A DNA stretch of 64,000 nucleotides from Pseudomonas sp. Ga0074129. Lineage in GTDB: Bacteria > Pseudomonadota > Gammaproteobacteria > Pseudomonadales > Pseudomonadaceae. Location of the stretch: assembly GCA_001465025.1 (NCBI GenBank), contig LNDO01000050.1, positions 1-64,000 of the forward strand. Direction: 5' to 3'. The stretch's first letter is position 1; every line of letters starts with the position of its first letter. Below the pieces are notes generated by a model. It was not told the DNA's origin, searched no databases, and saw only the letters and a list, made by a program, of their open reading frames with translations. Both the position numbers and the translations under genes were made by a program. This document shows, one piece after another, positions 26,488 to 35,475 of the stretch.

Positions 26488-27165
26488 TTAAACGCTGTAG
26501 TAATAACCGCGGCTGCGCAAAGCCAAAATGCGCTGGCGGCCATCGGCATGTGGGCCGAGTTTTTTGCGCAGGTTGCTGACGTGCATGTCCAGGCTGCGGT
26601 CGTAAAGGGTGAGTTTGCGGCCGAGGGCCAATTGCGCCAGTTCCTGTTTGTCCACCGGCTCGCCGGGGTTGTGCAGCAGGGCTTCTAAAATACGGCTTTC
26701 TGACAGGGTCAGGAGTACTTCTTGATCCCCCAGCGTTACCGTGCCGCGTGCCTGGCTGTAATGCAGGTCGCCAAGGTCGAACGGGCTGGTCGGGCTGGCA
26801 GGGTGGCTGCGCCTTAAAACGGCGCGTAGGCGTGCAGTCAGCTCGCGGGGATCGCATGGCTTGGCCAGGTAATCATCTGCGCCCAGTTCCAAGCCGAGAA
26901 TTCGGTCCAGCGGCTCGCCGCGGGCTGAGAGCATCAGCACGGGTAATTCCGGGTGTTCGCTGCGCAGTTGCTTGAGCAGTTCCAGGCCGCTGCCATCGGG
27001 CAGCATCACATCCAGCACCACAGCGTCTGGGCTGCTCTGGCTTAGAGCCAGGCGAGCGCTGCTGCCATCGTGGCAGGCACTAACCAGAAAGCCTTCCTGG
27101 GTCAGCCAAGTGGTCAGCAGTTCGCAGAGTTCGACGTCGTCGTCGATTAACAGCAGGCTACTCAT
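26488..27165 (-). CDS. cpxR: CpxR-like OmpR-family response regulator
   Basis: A 225-residue regulator: receiver domain with acidic pocket LIDDDVELCELL, phosphoacceptor Asp in DAVVLDVMLPDGSG (about residue 52), switch Ser in MLSARGEPLDRILGLELGAD and Lys in DDYLAKPCDPREL; then a winged-helix DNA-binding domain with LTLSESRILEALLHNPGEPV and DRSLDMHVSNLRKKLG. It is the partner of the sensor encoded two genes downstream. It starts only 4 bp after the coiled-coil protein gene, so the two are co-transcribed. Confidence 0.9.
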   Translation of the reverse strand: MSSLLLIDDDVELCELLTTWLTQEGFLVSACHDGSSARLALSQSSPDAVVLDVMLPDGSGLELLKQLRSEHPELPVLMLSARGEPLDRILGLELGADDYLAKPCDPRELTARLRAVLRRSHPASPTSPFDLGDLHYSQARGTVTLGDQEVLLTLSESRILEALLHNPGEPVDKQELAQLALGRKLTLYDRSLDMHVSNLRKKLGPHADGRQRILALRSRGYYYSV

Positions 27166-27169
27166 GGAA

Positions 27170-27577
27170 TTAATTCAGCCACTCGCTTTGTGAGCGCCGG
27201 CCTCGGCGCAACAGCGCGCCGATGATCACGCCCAACAGACCCGCCCCAGCGCCGATGGCAAACCACATTTGCTGCTCACTGATAAAGGCGGGCGCAATGC
27301 TGGATTGGGCTTTCTTCAACTCCAGTTTAAGCCGCTGATTATCTTGGCGCAGGCGCAGGCGTTGCAGTTGCACGTTTTCACGTTCGCTGGCGCTGCTTTG
27401 TAACTCTGCGCCTAGGGCCTCGCGCTGCTGCTCGCTGATGGCCAGGCGTTGTTCCAACTCATCGATTTGCGCTTGCATAGAAGTAACCTCCGCCAATGGC
27501 TGAGGGGGCACTTCTTCGGCGAAGGCGAGGGGCGCTGTACACAGACTTAGGAGGAGGAACAATGGAGCTGCACGCAT
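27170..27577 (-). CDS. Membrane-anchored periplasmic coiled-coil protein, first gene of the Cpx-like operon
   Basis: A 135-residue protein of unknown function. It has a signal peptide (cut near PLAFAEEV), a heptad-rich coiled coil at about 33-93 (MQAQIDELEQRLAISEQQRE onward), one membrane helix at about 103-124 (MWFAIGAGAGLLGVIIGALL) and a short basic cytoplasmic tail RRGRR. The coil-plus-helix end resembles the C-terminus of TIGR04211-type SH3 proteins, but the SH3 domain is missing. Its 4-bp spacing to the cpxR-like gene suggests a role linked to envelope stress. Confidence 0.8.
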   Translation of the reverse strand: MRAAPLFLLLSLCTAPLAFAEEVPPQPLAEVTSMQAQIDELEQRLAISEQQREALGAELQSSASERENVQLQRLRLRQDNQRLKLELKKAQSSIAPAFISEQQMWFAIGAGAGLLGVIIGALLRRGRRSQSEWLN

Positions 27578-27635
27578 CGGAACTGTTCTCTTGTCGTTAT
27601 TATTGGCTGTTCAGCGGATGAGCGAACCGTGTGAG

Positions 27636-27935
27636 TTAGGGCAAAACCCGCTTGAAGGGTTTTACCATAACATTGGCGTATACACCGGCCGCCCGGTAAG
27701 GGTCTGCGTTGGCCCATTGTTCAGCGGCGCGCAGGGATTCGAATTCGGCAACGATCAAACTGCCAGAAAACCCGGCCGGTCCCGGATCGTTGCTGTCGAT
27801 GGCGGGATGTGGCCCCGCAAGAATCAGGCGGCCTTCGGTTTTCAATTGTTCCAGGCGAGCAAGGTGCGCAGGGCGCGCAGCAAGGCGGCTTTCCAGGGAA
27901 TTTGCCACGTCGGTGGCCATGATCGCGTAGAGCAT
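27636..27935 (-). CDS. YciI-family protein
   Basis: A 99-residue protein with the YciI fold: [20 protein letters not shown] at the start, the conserved His in [12 protein letters not shown], Asp in [20 protein letters not shown] and the C-terminal [20 protein letters not shown]. Members form dimers with a His-Asp pocket; a few act as dehydrochlorinases, but the E. coli role is unknown. The ATG at 27935 follows AAGGA; the longer frame from 28040 is not needed. Confidence 0.92.
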   Translation of the reverse strand: MLYAIMATDVANSLESRLAARPAHLARLEQLKTEGRLILAGPHPAIDSNDPGPAGFSGSLIVAEFESLRAAEQWANADPYRAAGVYANVMVKPFKRVLP

Positions 27936-28085
27936 TTCAATCCTTAATTGGGTTGAGGGCGCGGGCTGCGGCTGCTGAGAAAAGCAGGCTATACAGCCGA
28001 CGTCGAGGAAAAACCGGCGCAAGCCAGCAAGAATCCACATCTACCGGCATAATAACAAACATAAATGACTCGGAAAGTGCCACCT

Positions 28086-28949
28086 ATGGACGTTGATTTA
28101 CATTGCCACAGTACGGCTTCTGACGGCGCGCTTGCACCCGCAATGGTGGTGGCGCGGGCGTTTGAGCGCGGTGTGCGCGTCCTGGCGCTGACTGACCACG
28201 ACACCCTTGATGGCCTGGGTGAAGCCAGCGAAGCCGCACGCGAACTGGGGATGCGGTTGATCAACGGCATCGAATTGTCCTGCACCTGGGGCGGGGCCAC
28301 CATTCATGTGCTGGGTTATGCCTTTAATCGTGACGCGCCGGCATTGCAGCAGTCGATTGCCGAATTGCACGAGGGGCGCTGGCTGCGCGCCGTGGAAATT
28401 GGTAAACGCCTTGAGGCCAAAGGCATGCCTGGTGCGCTGGAGGGCGCGCGCGCTCTACAGCAAGCGTTGGGCGACAGCGGTAATGCGCCGGCGCGGCCCC
28501 ATTTTGCCGACTTTCTGGTGCAGGCAGGCTACGTCAAAGACCGCGCCGAAGCGTTTCGTAAATGGCTTGGCTCGGGCAAACTGGGTGACGTCAAGCAGCA
28601 TTGGCCGGAGCTGGCGCAGGCCGTTGATACGTTGCGTCGGGCCGGTGCGTGGGTCAGTTTGGCGCATCCTTGGCAATACGATTTCACCCGCACCAAACGG
28701 CGCAAGCTGGTGGCGGATTTTGTCGCGGCAGGCGGGCACTCGCTCGAGGTGGTCAATGGCATGCAGCCCGCCGAGCAGGTTGGCAGCTTGGCGATTCTGG
28801 CCCGCGAATTTGGCACATTCGTAACCGCCGGCAGTGATTTTCATGCGCCGGGCTTATGGTCAGAACTGGGCGTTTATCGTCCTATACCAGAAGATTTACC
28901 GCCCCTCTGGGCACGGTTTCAGCATGTCCAGCAGCCCACAACAGTGTGA
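28086..28949 (+). CDS. PHP-domain exonuclease, RNase AM (YciV/TrpH) family
   Basis: A 287-residue PHP phosphoesterase. Metal ligands are visible in DVDLHCHSTASDGALAP, LALTDHDT, GIELSC, SLAHPWQYD and AGSDFHAPG. The E. coli homologue RNase AM is a 5'-3' exonuclease that trims the 5' ends of rRNAs and acts on short oligonucleotides and pAp-like substrates. The ATG at 28086 places the PHP motif at the N-terminus as usual. It overlaps or abuts the yciO gene depending on the start chosen there. Confidence 0.9.
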   Translation: MDVDLHCHSTASDGALAPAMVVARAFERGVRVLALTDHDTLDGLGEASEAARELGMRLINGIELSCTWGGATIHVLGYAFNRDAPALQQSIAELHEGRWLRAVEIGKRLEAKGMPGALEGARALQQALGDSGNAPARPHFADFLVQAGYVKDRAEAFRKWLGSGKLGDVKQHWPELAQAVDTLRRAGAWVSLAHPWQYDFTRTKRRKLVADFVAAGGHSLEVVNGMQPAEQVGSLAILAREFGTFVTAGSDFHAPGLWSELGVYRPIPEDLPPLWARFQHVQQPTTV

Positions 28950-28962
28950 TCAGGATGTCAGT

Positions 28963-29592
28963 GTGAGCCAATTCTTCCAGATTCATCCGGAAAACCCGCA
29001 AGCGCGGCTGATCAAACAAGCTGCCGAGATCATTCGTAACGGCGGCGTTGTGGTGTACCCCACCGATTCCTCGTATGCCGTCGGCTGTCACCTGGGTGAT
29101 AAAAGTGCAGTGGAGCGCATTCGCCGCCTGCGCCAGTTGGATGACAAACACAACTTCACCCTAGTCTGCCGTGACCTCTCGCAACTGAGCACCTTTGCCA
29201 AGGTTGATACCGCCGCCTTCCGCTTGCTCAAGAGCCACACGCCGGGGCCTTACACCTTTATTCTCAATGCCACCCGTGAAGTGCCGCGTATGGTGCTGCA
29301 CGCCAAACGCCGCACCATTGGTCTGCGCGTGCCAAGCCAGCCGATTGCCCTGGCTCTGCTGGCCGAGTTGGATGAGCCGCTGATGAGCGTCAGCCTGATT
29401 ATGCCCGGCGAGACGCTGCCCATGAGCGACCCCTATGAAATGCGCCAGATGCTTGAGCATCAGGTCGACCTGATTATTGATGGCGGCTTTGGTGGCATGG
29501 AAGCCTCCACGGTCGTCAGCTTGCTAGATGACCAGCCCGAGATCATCAGGGTCGGTTGCGGCGACCCTGCACCTTTTACCAGTAGCCGTTGA
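28963..29592 (+). CDS. YciO (Sua5/YciO/YrdC family)
   Basis: A 209-residue protein with the Sua5/YrdC fold (IIRNGGVVVYPTDSSYAVGC, then THTPGPYTFILNATREVPR-like and KRRTIGLRVPSQPIALALL). It belongs to the YciO branch, not the TsaC branch that makes threonylcarbamoyl-AMP for tRNA t6A; activity of YciO is weak and its role open. The GTG at 28963 after AGGA gives the usual SQFFQIHPENPQ beginning. An ATG at 28924 inside the PHP gene is the alternative. Confidence 0.85.
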   Translation: MSQFFQIHPENPQARLIKQAAEIIRNGGVVVYPTDSSYAVGCHLGDKSAVERIRRLRQLDDKHNFTLVCRDLSQLSTFAKVDTAAFRLLKSHTPGPYTFILNATREVPRMVLHAKRRTIGLRVPSQPIALALLAELDEPLMSVSLIMPGETLPMSDPYEMRQMLEHQVDLIIDGGFGGMEASTVVSLLDDQPEIIRVGCGDPAPFTSSR

Positions 29593-29686
29593 GCCTGGTT
29601 ATAATCGTCGCCGATCTTCATGCTAATGCCGCCTATCGTGCGGCAGCCGCCCCTGTTCTGCATGATCGCGGCAGCGAACCTTGAGT

Positions 29687-30517
29687 ATGTCCATGTCCAG
29701 CGCCCCTCAAGAACACCCCGACAGTCAGGCCAATGCCCAGCAGGAGCTGCCATTTGCCTTGGTCTATGGTCAGGCGGTCACCGAAATGCCGCTGGACCTG
29801 TATATCCCGCCGGATGCCCTTGAGGTGTTTCTCGAAGCCTTCGAAGGCCCGCTGGACCTGCTGCTGTACCTGATTCGCAAACAAAACATCGACGTGCTGG
29901 ACATCCCCGTGGCGGAAATCACCCGTCAGTACATGGGCTATGTCGAGCTGATGCAGTCGGTGCGCCTGGAGTTGGCAGCGGAGTACCTGGTGATGGCCGC
30001 CATGCTCGCCGAGATTAAATCGCGCATGTTGTTGCCGCGCTCCAGTGAAGTTGAGGCTGAAGAAGACGACCCTCGCGCCGAGTTGATTCGCCGCTTGCAA
30101 GAGTACGAGCGCTACAAGGCGGCTGCAGAGGGCATTGATGGCTTGAGCCGGGTTGGGCGTGACCTGACGGTGCCACGGTTGGACGCGCCCGAAGCGCGGG
30201 CGCGCAAGCTGCTGCCGGATGTCAGTCTGGAAGAGGTGCTGCTGTCGATGGCCGAAGTGCTGCGCCGCGCTGATATGTTCGAGAGCCACCAGGTCACCCG
30301 CGAGGCGTTGTCGACTCGCGAACGAATGAGTGAGGTGCTGGAGCGACTCAAAGGCGGTGAGTTTGTGCCTTTTGTCAGCCTTTTTAGCGCCGATGAAGGC
30401 AGACTTGGGGTGGTGGTGACCTTTATGGCGGTACTGGAATTGATCAAGGAGTCATTGGTCGAGCTGGTACAAAATGAGGCTTTCGGGCCCATCCATGTGC
30501 GTGCGCGGGCTGAATAA
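29687..30517 (+). CDS. scpA: ScpA, segregation and condensation protein A
   Basis: The kleisin subunit of the SMC-ScpAB complex that organises and separates chromosomes. Diagnostic is the N-terminal FEGPLDLLLYLIRKQNIDVL followed by IPVAEITRQYMGYVE; the C-terminal winged helix FVPFVSLFSADEGRLGVVVTF binds the SMC head. Three close starts exist (TTG 29681, ATG 29687, ATG 29693), none with a strong ribosome-binding site; I chose the first ATG (276 residues). The gene is 2 bp from scpB. Confidence 0.93.
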   Translation: MSMSSAPQEHPDSQANAQQELPFALVYGQAVTEMPLDLYIPPDALEVFLEAFEGPLDLLLYLIRKQNIDVLDIPVAEITRQYMGYVELMQSVRLELAAEYLVMAAMLAEIKSRMLLPRSSEVEAEEDDPRAELIRRLQEYERYKAAAEGIDGLSRVGRDLTVPRLDAPEARARKLLPDVSLEEVLLSMAEVLRRADMFESHQVTREALSTRERMSEVLERLKGGEFVPFVSLFSADEGRLGVVVTFMAVLELIKESLVELVQNEAFGPIHVRARAE

Positions 30518-30519
30518 GC

Positions 30520-31311
30520 ATGAACCTTAACGAACCTCGTGAGCTGGCCAGCCTGCTCGAAGCCTTTCTGCTGGCATCCGGCAAACCTCAGTCGCTTGAA
30601 CGACTGTACGAGCTGTTTGAAGAGGCAGAGCGGCCAGATCCGGCCGTTTTCAAAAAAGCCCTGAGCCACTTGAGTAAATCCTGTGAAGGGCGCGCCTTCG
30701 AGCTTATCGAGGTGGCCTCCGGCTTCCGTCTGCAGGTGCGCGAGCGTTTCGCCCCCTGGGTCGGCCGCCTGTGGGAAGAGCGTCCGCAGCGCTATTCGCG
30801 CGCTATGCTGGAAACCCTGGCGCTAATTGCCTACCGCCAACCCATCACCCGTGGTGAGATTGAAGACGTGCGCGGTGTGGCGGTTAACAGCCACATTGTT
30901 AAAACCCTGTTGGAGCGCGAGTGGATTCGTGTGGTGGGCCACCGCGATGTGCCGGGTAGGCCGGCGATGTTCGCCACCACCAAGGCTTTTCTTGATCACT
31001 TCAATTTGAAAAGTCTTGATGAATTACCGCCCTTGGCAGCCCTGCGTGAGCTGGAGCCTGAGCCGGTACTGGCCTTCGAGGATGACCTGGAAGCGCCGCA
31101 AAGCTTGCAGGCCCGTGCTGACCTGGCTTTGGCCGATGAGCCAGCGGTTGAGGCGAGCGAGGAAACCAGCTTTAGCAGCCTGTTGGCTGAACTGGACTCG
31201 ATGGAGTTGGGTTTGAAAACCGACTTCGATGATTTGCCTGAGCAGGACGATGAGCTTGACGAAGCCGATGAGCCTCACGAAACCCTGGATAAAGAGCAGC
31301 TGCCTGACTGA
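30520..31311 (+). CDS. scpB: ScpB, segregation and condensation protein B
   Basis: Winged-helix dimer that bridges ScpA in the SMC complex. Residues 1-170 carry the conserved core: LASLLEAFLLASGKPQSLER, ASGFRLQVRERFAPWV and the hallmark RYSRAMLETLALIAYRQPIT with ITRGEIEDVRGVAVNS. The last 90 residues are an acidic tail of low complexity, longer than in most phyla, common in pseudomonads. Total 263 residues. Confidence 0.94.
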   Translation: MNLNEPRELASLLEAFLLASGKPQSLERLYELFEEAERPDPAVFKKALSHLSKSCEGRAFELIEVASGFRLQVRERFAPWVGRLWEERPQRYSRAMLETLALIAYRQPITRGEIEDVRGVAVNSHIVKTLLEREWIRVVGHRDVPGRPAMFATTKAFLDHFNLKSLDELPPLAALRELEPEPVLAFEDDLEAPQSLQARADLALADEPAVEASEETSFSSLLAELDSMELGLKTDFDDLPEQDDELDEADEPHETLDKEQLPD

Positions 31312-31368
31312 GGGCGCGTAGGGCGCAGATGGGCGCTAACCCATCCATTCTTCGGCCAGCGATCGGTG

Positions 31369-31430
31369 GTAGCCCGGATAAGCCCTGGCGCAATCCGGGA
31401 TAGCAGCTCCCCGGATTTCATCCGGGCTAC
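31369..31430. repeat. Intergenic palindrome, GTAGCCCGGAT...ATCCGGGCTAC family (copy 2)
   Basis: Arms GTAGCCCGGAT and ATCCGGGCTAC flank inner repeats AATCCGGG and CCCCGGATT in the 277-bp gap between scpB and rluB. It is the same family as 145-204 and 36300-36367. Confidence 0.7.
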
Positions 31431-31588
31431 GGTAACTGCGCGAAGCGCTGACTGTCAGCAAGGCTGACGACTGCTCGTCTGCCCGCGCGCCTCAATTCGT
31501 GCTAATAGGTTAGCTTTCGCGTATGCTCCGCGCCCCTTCGACGGCTTGAGTCGTCCAATCACTAAAGAAAACACCGGGAGGTGCCCAG

Positions 31589-32767
31589 ATGAGTGAATCC
31601 GAAGAATACACCCCAGCAGGCGAAAAACTGCAGAAAGTCATGGCGCGCATGGGCCTGGCTTCACGCCGTGAAATCGAAGACTGGATTACCGCTGGCCGCG
31701 TTAAGGTCAATGGTGCAGTCGCCAGCCTTGGCGTGCGCGTCGACCTGCACGATGCGATTGCCGTCGATGGCAAAGTGATTCGCCGCGAAGAATCCGCCGA
31801 AAGCGTGCGCCGCGTGATCATTTACAACAAACCCGAAGGCGAGATCTGCACCCGTGACGACCCAGAAGGCCGTCCGACCGTGTTCGATCGCCTGCCACGG
31901 CCAAAAGACGGCCGCTGGATCAACATCGGTCGCCTCGACATCAACACCACCGGTTTGCTGATGTTCACCACCGATGGTGAGTTGGCCAACCGTTTGATGC
32001 ACCCGTCCTACCAGATGGACCGCGAATACGCCGTGCGCGTGCGTGGCGAAGTCGACGAAGAGATGATTGAGCGCCTGAAAGCCGGCGTGATGCTCGAAGA
32101 CGGCCCAGCCAAGTTCACCGACATCAAGGTCGCGCCGGGCGGCGTAGGTTTCAACCATTGGTACCACTGCGTGGTCATGGAAGGCCGCAACCGCGAAGTG
32201 CGTCGCCTGTGGGAATCCCAAGGCGTGGTGGTCAGCCGTCTGAAGCGCGTGCGTTTCGGCCCGGTGTTTATCACCTCGGACCTGACCATGGGCCGCTGGC
32301 GCGAAATGAGCCAGCGCGAAGTGGATATCCTCAGCGAAGAAGTCGGCCTCAAGCCCGTCGCTTTGCCGGATATGAAGGAAAAAGCCCGCGACAAAATTGA
32401 CCGTCTGCAGCGCAAATCGGCCAAGCCGGTTGGCCGTGCTGCGCGCCCTGAGCGGACCCTGCGTCCGGCCCATGGTGGCGGTTCGGCAGCGGGTGGCGAT
32501 CAGGGTCGTTCGCGTCCTGCGCGTGGTGAAGGTAGCGAGCGTCCGACACGCAGTCCGCGTGCTGATCAGGGTAAAGGTACGCCGGTGGCTGAGCGTCCAA
32601 GCGACGTCAACAAGAAGCGTCCGGCCAAGCCCGGTGCGCAGCGCCCTAGCGTTGAATTGACCGAGCGCCCCTCGCGCAAGCCTGCCGGTGCCCCGGTTAA
32701 GCGTCGCAGCCAGCCGGGCCGAGAAGGTCAGCGCCCTGGCTTTGGGCGTGATCGCAAGCCTGAATAA
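31589..32767 (+). CDS. rluB: RluB, 23S rRNA pseudouridine synthase B
   Basis: Makes pseudouridine 2605 (E. coli numbering) in 23S rRNA. The 392-residue protein has an S4 RNA-binding domain (KLQKVMARMGLASRREIEDWI), the catalytic Asp motif GRLDINTTGLLMFTTDGELANR, and EGRNREVRRLWESQGVVVSRL, all typical of the RsuA/RluB family. After about residue 265 comes a long basic, proline-, arginine- and lysine-rich tail of low complexity, probably for unspecific RNA contact. Good ribosome-binding site GGGAGGTG. A strong terminator follows. Confidence 0.94.
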   Translation: MSESEEYTPAGEKLQKVMARMGLASRREIEDWITAGRVKVNGAVASLGVRVDLHDAIAVDGKVIRREESAESVRRVIIYNKPEGEICTRDDPEGRPTVFDRLPRPKDGRWINIGRLDINTTGLLMFTTDGELANRLMHPSYQMDREYAVRVRGEVDEEMIERLKAGVMLEDGPAKFTDIKVAPGGVGFNHWYHCVVMEGRNREVRRLWESQGVVVSRLKRVRFGPVFITSDLTMGRWREMSQREVDILSEEVGLKPVALPDMKEKARDKIDRLQRKSAKPVGRAARPERTLRPAHGGGSAAGGDQGRSRPARGEGSERPTRSPRADQGKGTPVAERPSDVNKKRPAKPGAQRPSVELTERPSRKPAGAPVKRRSQPGREGQRPGFGRDRKPE

Positions 32768-32784
32768 GGCTTGTGCTGGAGACA

Positions 32785-32812
32785 AAAAAGGCGACCTTCG
32801 TGTCGCCTTTTT
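32785..32812. terminator. Bidirectional rho-independent terminator after rluB
   Basis: An inverted repeat with arms AAAAAGGCGAC and GTCGCCTTTTT around the loop CTTCGT. A-run and T-run flank the stem, so it can stop both rluB and the convergent diguanylate cyclase gene. Confidence 0.92.
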
Positions 32813-32826
32813 GCTGCGTGATGATT

Positions 32827-33753
32827 TTAGCCCGCCATCGACAGACGGTTACGGCCTTCGCGCTTGGATACATAAAGCGCGCTGTCGGCGCGGCGCAGCA
32901 GGCTGTCCATCGACTCACCCGGCAGCAGGGTGGCGCAACCCAGGCTAACCGACATTTCAATGGCGCGGTTTTCCACCAGGTATTGAACGCCCAGTACGGC
33001 CATGCGCAGGCGTTCACCGACCATTGAGGCGGCTTCGCGGCTGGTGTTGGAGAGCAGCACGACAAACTCTTCGCCGCCATAACGAAACACCATGTCCACG
33101 TTACGCAGGCTGTCTTTTAATGCGTTGGCAACGGCGATCAGGGCTTGGTCGCCAATGATGTGGCCGTGGCTGTCATTGATGCGTTTGAAATGATCGATAT
33201 CAACCATCAGTACAGACAGCGGTTGCAGGGTACGTTTGGCGATATCCACTTCACGCTTGAGCGTTTGCTGCAGGGCCACGCGGTTGCCGGTTGCAGTTAG
33301 TGGGTCGCGCAGCGCAGTTTGCAGGGCCGCACGGTAGAGTAGGGCGTTTCGCAGCGGGAACAGCAGGCTGGCCAGCAGCGATTCGAGCTGGGCCAGTTCT
33401 TCTTCGCTGAAGCGCTGGTTGCGCCGGAAGGTCAGTTCGCCGAGGAACTCGCCGTCGTGATTGAGGCGGTAACCGGCTGAGTGATTGCCGCGCTCGCCCA
33501 GGTCCAGGCGCAGATCGCACGAGGCCAATTGATAGCTCAGGGCGTTGAGTGGCACCAGGCGCTGCACTTCGCTGTAGAACAGTTCGAGGATCCGTTCGGC
33601 TTCCAGTGATGTTTGCAGGCGCAGACTCAGCTGCTGACGCAGTTGCGCCAGGCTCACGGGCTTGAGGGTCTTTTGAATGCGACCGGCATAGCCGAGGCGC
33701 TGCAGTTTGGCAGCGTCGAAATCAATGGTGTTGGATTGGTTGTGCGTGGCCAT
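32827..33753 (-). CDS. Soluble diguanylate cyclase (PA3177-like)
   Basis: A 308-residue protein without membrane helices. The N-terminal half (to about 140) resembles a small GAF-like sensor; the C-terminal GGDEF domain has VDIDHFKRINDSHGH, the active signature GGEEF at about 225-229 and an I-site RNVD five residues before it. Oddity: the start of the GGDEF domain reads DPLTATGNR instead of the usual DxLTGLxNR. Its place beside rluB matches PA3177 of P. aeruginosa (recalled), a diguanylate cyclase linked to biofilm responses to oxidants. Confidence 0.88.
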   Translation of the reverse strand: MATHNQSNTIDFDAAKLQRLGYAGRIQKTLKPVSLAQLRQQLSLRLQTSLEAERILELFYSEVQRLVPLNALSYQLASCDLRLDLGERGNHSAGYRLNHDGEFLGELTFRRNQRFSEEELAQLESLLASLLFPLRNALLYRAALQTALRDPLTATGNRVALQQTLKREVDIAKRTLQPLSVLMVDIDHFKRINDSHGHIIGDQALIAVANALKDSLRNVDMVFRYGGEEFVVLLSNTSREAASMVGERLRMAVLGVQYLVENRAIEMSVSLGCATLLPGESMDSLLRRADSALYVSKREGRNRLSMAG

Positions 33754-33969
33754 GAAGCTCTACCTCTAGCGCTGTACGCGTCGATGAGTAGGCTTCAGCG
33801 AAAACCATGCCAGTTTTCGTTTTTTGCTTAAATCGCTTTTATTTCAGTCACTTGGCGCTGTGTGCCGGTGCGGGGCGGCAAACCTTTGCCGGTTAACTGG
33901 CAGCGCTGCTGGCAATCTGATGCCAGTCAACTGCATCGCCGCCAGAAAACTGGCGGCGACGTGGGCTGG

Positions 33970-34710
33970 CTACTGCGCGTCAAAAGCCTGGCCATTAACG
34001 CCCTTGCTGTCCGGCCCCATGAGGTAGAGGTAGACCGGCATGATCGCTTCCGGCAGTGGGTTGTTGACTGGATTTTCACCGGGGTAGGCCTGGGCGCGCA
34101 TGTCTGTGCGGGTGGCGCCGGGGTTGACGCTGTTGGCACGCACATTGGTAATGCCATCGACTTCGTCAGCCAGAACCTGCATCAAGCCTTCGGTGGCGAA
34201 TTTTGACACCGCATATGCGCCCCAATAAGCACGACCCTTGCGGCCGACGCTGCTGGAGGTGAACACCACAGAGGCGTCGCTGGAGAGTTTAAGCAGCGGC
34301 AGCAAGGTGCTGGTCAGCATAAACATGGCGTTGACGTTGACCTGCATAACGCGGGCGAAATTGTCGCCCGACAGTTGCTCAATCGGCGTGCGCGGACCGA
34401 TGATCGAGGCGTTGTGCAGCACCCCGTCAACGTGGCCGAACTCGGTTTCAATCATGGCGGCCAGTTCGTCGTACTGATGCGGCAGGGCTGTTTCCAGGTT
34501 GAACGGGATAACTGCTGGCTGCGCGTGACCCGCTGCTTCGATGGCGTCGTAGACGCGGCTGAGGTTTTCTTCGGTCTTGCCCAGCAGCAACACCGTGGCA
34601 CCATGCGCGGCAAAGGTTTTAGCGGCCGTTGCACCAATGCCCCGGCCAGCGCCGGTCACCAGGATTACCCGGCCATTGAGCAGGTCGGGGCGTGCGGTGT
34701 AGTCAAACAT
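33970..34710 (-). CDS. YciK-family short-chain dehydrogenase
   Basis: A 246-residue NAD(P)-dependent SDR. Cofactor motif ILVTGAGRGIGATAAKTFAA, structural motif HNASIIGPRTPIEQL, catalytic Ser in VVFTSSSVGRKGRAYWG and YxxxK in YAVSKFATEGL. YciK members are conserved near mupP-ubiG in pseudomonads; the substrate is not established. Transcribed with mupP and ubiG (88 bp after mupP). Confidence 0.9.
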   Translation of the reverse strand: MFDYTARPDLLNGRVILVTGAGRGIGATAAKTFAAHGATVLLLGKTEENLSRVYDAIEAAGHAQPAVIPFNLETALPHQYDELAAMIETEFGHVDGVLHNASIIGPRTPIEQLSGDNFARVMQVNVNAMFMLTSTLLPLLKLSSDASVVFTSSSVGRKGRAYWGAYAVSKFATEGLMQVLADEVDGITNVRANSVNPGATRTDMRAQAYPGENPVNNPLPEAIMPVYLYLMGPDSKGVNGQAFDAQ

Positions 34711-34798
34711 GGAAACTCCTTGAGCGTGCGGCAGGCCTTGGCTGCTTGCATCTGATTAAAACGGGAATGGTACGCGGCCCATCGACTGGCTGCTTATC

Positions 34799-35470
34799 TC
34801 AGCAGTTGCACAGGGCGTTATCCAGCAGGGTGCGCAGTTGCAGCGGGTGATCCACCACGGCGTCAGCACCCCAGTTACGCGGGTTGTCCTGTGGGTGGAT
34901 GTAGCCGTAGCTGACGGCGGCTGTTTTGCAGCCCGCTGCGCGGCCAGCTTCGATGTCGCGCTCGTCATCGCCAACAAACAACGTGGCGGCAGGCTCTACG
35001 CCGATTTTTGCGCAAGCCAGCAGGATCATCTCCGGGTCTGGTTTGCTGCGGCTTACGTGGTCGGGGCACACCAGCACTGCCGAGCGCTCGGCCAAGCCAA
35101 GCTGCTGCATGATCGGCTCGGCATAGCGCAGCGGCTTGTTGGTGGCCACGCCCCAGATCAGCTTGGCCTGTTCGATATCGCGCAGCAGTTCATCCATGCC
35201 CTCAAAGGGGCGTGTCAGCACGGCGCAGTGCTGTTGATAGCGTTCGAGAAACTCCAGGCGCAGCGCTTCAAATTCGGCGGCATCCGGGCTCATCGCAAAA
35301 TTGGCCGCGACCATGGCGCGCGCGCCGCCACTGACCTGATCGCGGATCAGTTTGTCCGCAATCGGCGGCAAGTCGCGTACCGCGCGCATGGCCTGGCAGA
35401 TGGCGATAAAGTCCGGCGCGCTGTCGAGCAGGGTGCCGTCCATGTCAAAAAGAACCGCGCGTAAACGCAT
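34799..35470 (-). CDS. mupP: MupP, N-acetylmuramate 6-phosphate phosphatase
   Basis: HAD-family phosphatase of 223 residues: motif [18 protein letters not shown], motif [11 protein letters not shown], motif III/IV region [15 protein letters not shown] and [16 protein letters not shown]. Automatic pipelines may call it phosphoglycolate phosphatase; the position before ubiG (5 bp apart) and the family are those of MupP, which serves the cell-wall recycling bypass (anhMurNAc to UDP-MurNAc) linked to intrinsic fosfomycin resistance in pseudomonads. Confidence 0.88.
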   Translation of the reverse strand: MRLRAVLFDMDGTLLDSAPDFIAICQAMRAVRDLPPIADKLIRDQVSGGARAMVAANFAMSPDAAEFEALRLEFLERYQQHCAVLTRPFEGMDELLRDIEQAKLIWGVATNKPLRYAEPIMQQLGLAERSAVLVCPDHVSRSKPDPEMILLACAKIGVEPAATLFVGDDERDIEAGRAAGCKTAAVSYGYIHPQDNPRNWGADAVVDHPLQLRTLLDNALCNC

Positions 35471-35475
35471 GCGCC

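Noticed and set aside
26243-26857. N-terminal extension of the cpxP-like frame
   Set aside because: It overlaps the cpxR-like gene in another frame and would bury the signal peptide.
31661-32785. 374-codon frame antisense to rluB
   Set aside because: Shadow frame that crosses the rho-independent terminator; low-complexity translation.
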